A DNA stretch of 64,000 nt, from positions 1,054,001 through 1,118,000 of the forward strand of contig NZ_SOAP01000002.1 in the NCBI RefSeq assembly GCF_004364805.1, in the 5' to 3' direction. The notes under the pieces were generated by a model that saw only the letters and a program-made list of their open reading frames with translations, was not told the DNA's origin and made no database searches. The stretch comes from Pelagimonas phthalicica (lineage in GTDB: Bacteria > Pseudomonadota > Alphaproteobacteria > Rhodobacterales > Rhodobacteraceae). The translations under genes and the position numbers were made by a program. Positions 60,530 to 64,000 of the stretch are shown here, piece by piece. Positions within the stretch are counted from its first letter, which is position 1, and every line of letters starts with the position of its first letter.

Positions 60530-61461
60530 ATGGCGGCCTCGTCATACAGGGTCCATTCCCGGCGCAACCCCCAGGGGCCAAATTCGGCATGGCTGATGCC
60601 CATGATATGCACATCCGCCCCGGTGGGTTTGCCAAAGGCCCCCCAACCATCATGCCGCCCGGTCAGGGACCACCGTATCGCGGCGCGCGGCGGCATCAAG
60701 GCCTCTTCCATACCGATGCAATGGTGAATGCGGAATTCCGCCGCCGGAAAAGCCGCCCGCAGCCCCAGCCAAAAGGCATCGACCTCGGACCAACCATGCT
60801 GATCCCGCCCACCGGGATAGCTCATCTGGCAGGCACGGTCATATTGTTCAGGAATGACAGAGAGTTCGCCCTGCATGATCTGATCAAGTATAGCGGCAAA
60901 AGCTTCGCCCCATTGGTTGGAATTGCCGCTTCCTGTATAGGGGCCAACCTCATCCATTTCGGGGCGAAAGGGGGTTGGCACTGGGTCAACCCCAAGTATC
61001 TGATCGCGCGCCCAATCCTGCACGTCAAACCCAAGCTGGCGCAGGATCGCGCCACTATCCATCACCCGCCATTCATCGCTGATCTGGTTGGCCTTGGCGT
61101 AACGATCCGCCAATTCGCGAAACATCACCCGTTTGCCGCTGGCCGGGCCGTAACCGCCGCCGCCCTTATGGGTCGCGGTGGACAAGATACGTTGCGAGCC
61201 CAGCATCCCCACCGGTGGGCTGCCGGAGCAAATCACGTCTTCGCCCATCATGGTGCGGTCGGGAAAAGCGACCAGCGTGTCCATGGCCAGATCCGCCACC
61301 GCCTGCACGCCAAAGCCGATGCCACGGGGGGTGCGGATGGTGACGTCGCGGTGATAATAATCCTGAATCCGCGCCATCAGCCCCCGCTCCTCCCAGATTT
61401 CGCGGCTGGAGGTCAGGATAAAATCGGGGAAATCGCGGAATCTCTGCTCGAAATCCTTCAT
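60499..61461 (-). CDS. SnoaL-like (NTF2-fold) protein, two-domain
   Basis: A 320-residue protein that appears to contain two SnoaL-like/NTF2-type halves (for example REIWEERGLMARIQDYYHRDVTIRTPRGIGFGVQAVAD and, later, GLRAAFPAAEFRIHHCIGMEEALMPPRAAIRWSLTGRHDGWGAFG). SnoaL proteins include polyketide cyclases and small-molecule isomerases; many are uncharacterised. The ATG at 61461 is preferred. Its 3' end overlaps the methyltransferase gene, implying co-expression. Confidence 0.7.
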   Translation of the reverse strand: MKDFEQRFRDFPDFILTSSREIWEERGLMARIQDYYHRDVTIRTPRGIGFGVQAVADLAMDTLVAFPDRTMMGEDVICSGSPPVGMLGSQRILSTATHKGGGGYGPASGKRVMFRELADRYAKANQISDEWRVMDSGAILRQLGFDVQDWARDQILGVDPVPTPFRPEMDEVGPYTGSGNSNQWGEAFAAILDQIMQGELSVIPEQYDRACQMSYPGGRDQHGWSEVDAFWLGLRAAFPAAEFRIHHCIGMEEALMPPRAAIRWSLTGRHDGWGAFGKPTGADVHIMGISHAEFGPWGLRREWTLYDEAAIWMQIVSKTG

Positions 61462-61530
61462 GGGAGGGTGCCTTGTAGTTAACCTTTCCTCACATCTGAA
61501 CAATCAAGGTTAATGGCACGTTTAGATTGG

Positions 61531-62160
61531 CTATTCCGGATAAGAAATTCCGTGAAAGGGTGGGAAATCGGCATATCTTTGCTGGCGCTGGTGCAAATCT
61601 TCCTCAGGGTGTTCACCTGCGCGCAAAAGCGCGCCGCGCGGGGCGATGTAGCTGTCGATGCGCCGCCGCGGTTCGGGACGCCAGACCAGGTTGAAGGCGC
61701 AGAGTTTTGGAAAGAACCAAATCTCGGAATACGCAAGGTGATCATGCATCCACCACGCCAGATCGCGCCAATCGCGCCCCTGTTCGTATTGGCGCGCAAA
61801 CCAGGGAATGACGACCGAGGCACCGGCGACGGGCGTGTCGGGCAAATCCCAGATATGGCATTCGATCGGATTGTCGTTGCGGGCGCAATTCAGCTTGTGC
61901 TCATTGCCAAACGCGTTGAGCCGTTGCGAGCGGAAGCCTGAGCGAATGAATATCCGGCCAAAGGTTTCTTCGAGCGGGTCAAGAAGCGTTGTGGCAAAGG
62001 CCCGGCCGCGTTCCAGCGCCAGATCAGGATCATCCGGTATGTTGCTGATTTCGTGAAAATTTCCGATCTCGGAACACAGAAATTCCCGCATCCAGAAATG
62101 CCGCGACAGCGGTTCGCGCCCCAGTGTTTCAAGGCTCCACATGGAGGCAGGGCGGCGCAT
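61531..62160 (-). CDS. Putative peptidase M15-like (D-Ala-D-Ala carboxypeptidase-type) protein
   Basis: A 209-residue protein. The part IFIRSGFRSQRLNAFGNEHKLNCARND followed by CHIWDLPD has the spacing of the peptidase M15 zinc site (SxxxR... H...D), and HLAYSEIWFFPKLCAFNLVWRPEP would supply the last His. No signal peptide is seen, so export is uncertain. The family assignment is tentative. It begins 20 bases after the VOC gene stop, within the same directional group. Confidence 0.45.
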   Translation of the reverse strand: MRRPASMWSLETLGREPLSRHFWMREFLCSEIGNFHEISNIPDDPDLALERGRAFATTLLDPLEETFGRIFIRSGFRSQRLNAFGNEHKLNCARNDNPIECHIWDLPDTPVAGASVVIPWFARQYEQGRDWRDLAWWMHDHLAYSEIWFFPKLCAFNLVWRPEPRRRIDSYIAPRGALLRAGEHPEEDLHQRQQRYADFPPFHGISYPE

Positions 62161-62180
62161 TTATGTCCCCCGTGGAGGCA

Positions 62181-62609
62181 TCAATAACCGCCCCAGCAAA
62201 AGGCTCCGTCCTCGGCGCGCAGGGGAGAAAACGGGTTGAAGGCGATTTCCCAGATATGCCCCTCGGGGTCGGCGAAATAGCCGTGATACCCACCCCAAAA
62301 CACCTCTTGCGGCTGTTTGAGAACCTTGCCCCCGGCCCCTTCAACCTTGGCCATCAGCGCATCCACTTCTTCTTTGGAGCGCAGGTTCTGACCCAGGGTC
62401 ATGCCCCCCTTGCCAAGGCTCTCAACCGGCAGGCCAATATCCTCGGCCAGCCCCGCCAGAGGGTAGAGCCCGATGGATTGGCCCAGCAGGTCATAAACGA
62501 CGATATTGTCCGGAGTGTCGACAGGCGACCAGCCCATGGCTTGGTAGAAACCGGCTGTTTTTTCGACATCTGTTACGCCCAGTGTGACCAGGCTAATCCG
62601 TTGTTCCAT
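62181..62609 (-). CDS. VOC (glyoxalase-type) family protein
   Basis: A 142-residue single VOC module: ISLVTLGVTDVEKTAGFYQAMGWSPV at the start, FWGGYHGYFADPEGHIWEIAFNPFSPL at the end with the usual PEGHIWE metal ligands. Such proteins include glyoxalases, extradiol dioxygenases and resistance proteins; the substrate is not evident. Its start overlaps the alpha/beta hydrolase stop by 17 bases. Confidence 0.85.
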   Translation of the reverse strand: MEQRISLVTLGVTDVEKTAGFYQAMGWSPVDTPDNIVVYDLLGQSIGLYPLAGLAEDIGLPVESLGKGGMTLGQNLRSKEEVDALMAKVEGAGGKVLKQPQEVFWGGYHGYFADPEGHIWEIAFNPFSPLRAEDGAFCWGGY

Positions 62610-63588
62610 CGTCTAAATCCTTGATCCATCCTAAAATATGCTGCGCCATGAGCACGCTTTGATGGGGCGACAGAACATGGCCTGCGATGACGTGGCGGTT
62701 GGGATCATCCTCGGGCCCGACCTCCACCACATGCAAGCTGGTCGGCCCACCCCATTGCGCCGCCACAACCCGTGTTTGCGCATGATCAATCACCTGATCG
62801 AGATCGTCAAAGACAAAGAGCGCCGGCTGAGAAACATTTCGCGGTGGCGACTGTTTGACGGCCTGAACCGCCGCTGCCATCGGCAAAAGCGCGCGGGTGG
62901 GATAGCTGTTGGTCCAATAGGTGGCGTGATCCTCGTTTGAGGGGGTGAAACTGCGGGTCTCGCCTGCGAGTTTGGGCAGCCACCAGCGCGCGCCTGGCCA
63001 AACCAGCAAGGCGGCCGCCGGAGATTTCAGTTTGAAATTCGGGGAGATCAGCACATAGGCGGCGACCTCTGCGCTCATCTCTTCCTGAGCGGCCAGAGTG
63101 GCCAAACTCGCTCCGGTCGAGGTGCCGATCACCAGAGTCTTGCGGCCAATTTTGCGGGCAATGGCAAGCGCTTCGGCGATATCTCTCATCCAGCCCTCGA
63201 CGCTGGCCGTGGCCATGGTATCGCCGTCGCGACCATGCCCTTGCAACCGGGTATAAACCAGATTGGCACCTAATTCCTGCGCGACAAGATCCGGCACCGG
63301 GCGGATTTCCTCGGACGTGGCAGAAAACCCGTGAAGATAGACGATGACCCAATCGGTGATCTGCTCCGGCTCATTGGCCCATTCAACCCGTTTCGCCACG
63401 CCCGGCGTGATATCGTCAAAACGCGCCTCTTGCGCGGCCAAATAGGCATCAACGCCGCCCTGCAAGACAGAGTCATCGAATTGAATATCGGTCACAACCG
63501 GCTCGCGCGATCCAAACAGCCACATGCCGATCCCTGCCGACACCGCCGCCAGAGCCAGACAGGCCAGCCCCCAAAGAATGAGTTTCAC
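62593..63588 (-). CDS. Membrane-anchored alpha/beta hydrolase
   Basis: A 331-residue protein with one N-terminal hydrophobic anchor (LILWGLACLALAAVSAGIGMWLF) and an alpha/beta hydrolase domain: VIVYLHGFSATSEEIRPV (oxyanion loop), the elbow LVIGTSTGASLA with the nucleophile Ser, FDDLDQVID with the acid and HVIAGHVLSPHQS with the His. It is probably an exported or membrane-bound esterase/lipase. First gene of the chain that runs through the VOC, M15-like, SnoaL and methyltransferase genes. Confidence 0.8.
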   Translation of the reverse strand: MKLILWGLACLALAAVSAGIGMWLFGSREPVVTDIQFDDSVLQGGVDAYLAAQEARFDDITPGVAKRVEWANEPEQITDWVIVYLHGFSATSEEIRPVPDLVAQELGANLVYTRLQGHGRDGDTMATASVEGWMRDIAEALAIARKIGRKTLVIGTSTGASLATLAAQEEMSAEVAAYVLISPNFKLKSPAAALLVWPGARWWLPKLAGETRSFTPSNEDHATYWTNSYPTRALLPMAAAVQAVKQSPPRNVSQPALFVFDDLDQVIDHAQTRVVAAQWGGPTSLHVVEVGPEDDPNRHVIAGHVLSPHQSVLMAQHILGWIKDLDDGTTD

Positions 63589-63656
63589 GTATACCTCCCC
63601 TGTCGCTTTGGGGGAGTGTGTCAGCCTGTCACGTCAAGGCCAAGACAATCGCGACG

Positions 63657-64000
63657 TCACGCGCGCTGGGCGACCTCGGTCACGGTGTCCTCGATCAGGG
63701 TCAGGCAATCGGGTGAGGAAAAGCGGTGATCGGCCCCTTTGACAAATTCCAGCCGCATATCGTCACTTTTGATATGGTCCAGCAGCTTGAGCGCGGTGCC
63801 ACGAGCGACGGCCTCATCCTCGGTACCCTGAAGCAGGCGCACGGGCCATGGCATGTTGAGCGGGGTCGACAAAACCAAATGTTCGCGCCCATCCTCGATC
63901 AGTTTTTTGGTCACCCAATAGGGATCTTCATAAAGAGAGGGCATTTCAAGATGCCCCTCTTCCATGACTTGACGGCGTTCAACCTCATTGAACCCAGCCC
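63657..64000 (-). CDS. Alpha/beta hydrolase, C-terminal part (5' end outside the window)
   Basis: The visible 114 residues belong to the C-terminal half of an alpha/beta hydrolase: PVRLLQGTEDEAVARGTALKLLDHI contains the conserved Asp/Glu region and FVKGADHRFSSPDCL the catalytic His. Reading continues in frame to the window edge (FNEVERRQ before the ATG at 63965), so that ATG is not the true start. The gene is on the minus strand upstream of the membrane-anchored hydrolase gene. Confidence 0.75.
   Translation of the reverse strand, partial: AGFNEVERRQVMEEGHLEMPSLYEDPYWVTKKLIEDGREHLVLSTPLNMPWPVRLLQGTEDEAVARGTALKLLDHIKSDDMRLEFVKGADHRFSSPDCLTLIEDTVTEVAQRA

Overview
The window looks like a chromosomal segment of a marine-type alphaproteobacterium of the Rhodobacterales (Roseobacter group). 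GC content is high throughout. Support comes from the gene mix: an ScfR/PccR-type acyl-CoA regulator, pyruvate carboxylase, a hisB-hisH-hisA-hisF-hisE cluster, a bacterial A-type RNase P RNA gene, an AlkB-like hydroxylase and several small families (DUF2314, DUF2147, DUF2306) that I associate with these bacteria. No phage, plasmid or complete insertion sequence was seen, and no CRISPR array. Most of the DNA is ordinary tightly packed core genome.

Layout. 1-7.8 kb: tail of an MFS efflux pump, an ScfR regulator, a large palindromic intergenic element, an amidase/lipoprotein pair, gatC-gatA, a ceramidase-like membrane protein and an UPF0173 hydrolase. 7.8-15.5 kb: a glycosyltransferase-like protein, a BNR-repeat protein, metY, a SIMPL protein and a 1003-residue single-pass protein that looks like a fusion of pilus/secretion assembly modules. 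15.5-21.6 kb: hppD with a divergent Lrp regulator, uvrD, a degenerate receiver protein and a flavin-dependent hydroxy-acid oxidase. 21.6-28.6 kb: pyc behind a cluster of TTTGCAAA-like sites, two DUF2314 paralogues around a LysE exporter, a VOC protein and a LuxR-type regulator. 28.7-34.8 kb: two identical tRNA-Gly(GCC) genes, then the his cluster interrupted by a TetR/DUF2306 pair and small genes. 34.9-44 kb: CoA-binding protein, DUF2235 hydrolase, an orphan molybdenum hydroxylase large subunit, a basic amino acid decarboxylase, yciB, a DMT transporter, ftsY and a lytic transglycosylase. 44-50 kb: lysoplasmalogenase-like protein, a NuoE-NuoF fusion subunit, AlkB-like hydroxylase, small envelope proteins and a 270-bp MITE-like element abutting a GlxA-type regulator. 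50-54.7 kb: a tightly coupled GntR / DapA-like / aldehyde dehydrogenase / FAD oxidase catabolic operon. 54.8-64 kb: rnpB, an alpha/beta hydrolase without its nucleophile serine, three tandem LysM plus solute-binding fusion proteins, and an overlapping set of small enzymes.

How the parts work together. pyc refills oxaloacetate, and the sites in front of it resemble those in front of the ScfR gene, so one acyl-CoA-sensing regulator may control both. The his genes make five of the histidine pathway enzymes. The 50-54 kb operon reads as a pathway in which an amine or imino acid is oxidised, cleaved or deaminated by a DapA-like enzyme, and the resulting aldehyde is oxidised, under GntR and possibly GlxA control.

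The least explained items are: (i) a dispersed 3'-end element present four times (17.27, 26.57, 34.76 and 41.95 kb), with a constant arm, a variable-sequence hairpin and a GC-rich hairpin, always oriented away from the gene just upstream; (ii) the 169-bp inverted repeat at 1.74 kb; (iii) the TA-flanked 270-bp element at 48.8 kb, whose end supplies a stop codon; (iv) the three LysM-solute-binding fusions; and (v) the 1003-residue fusion protein. All positions come from reading the sequence by eye; family assignments rest on motif recognition, not on database searches.
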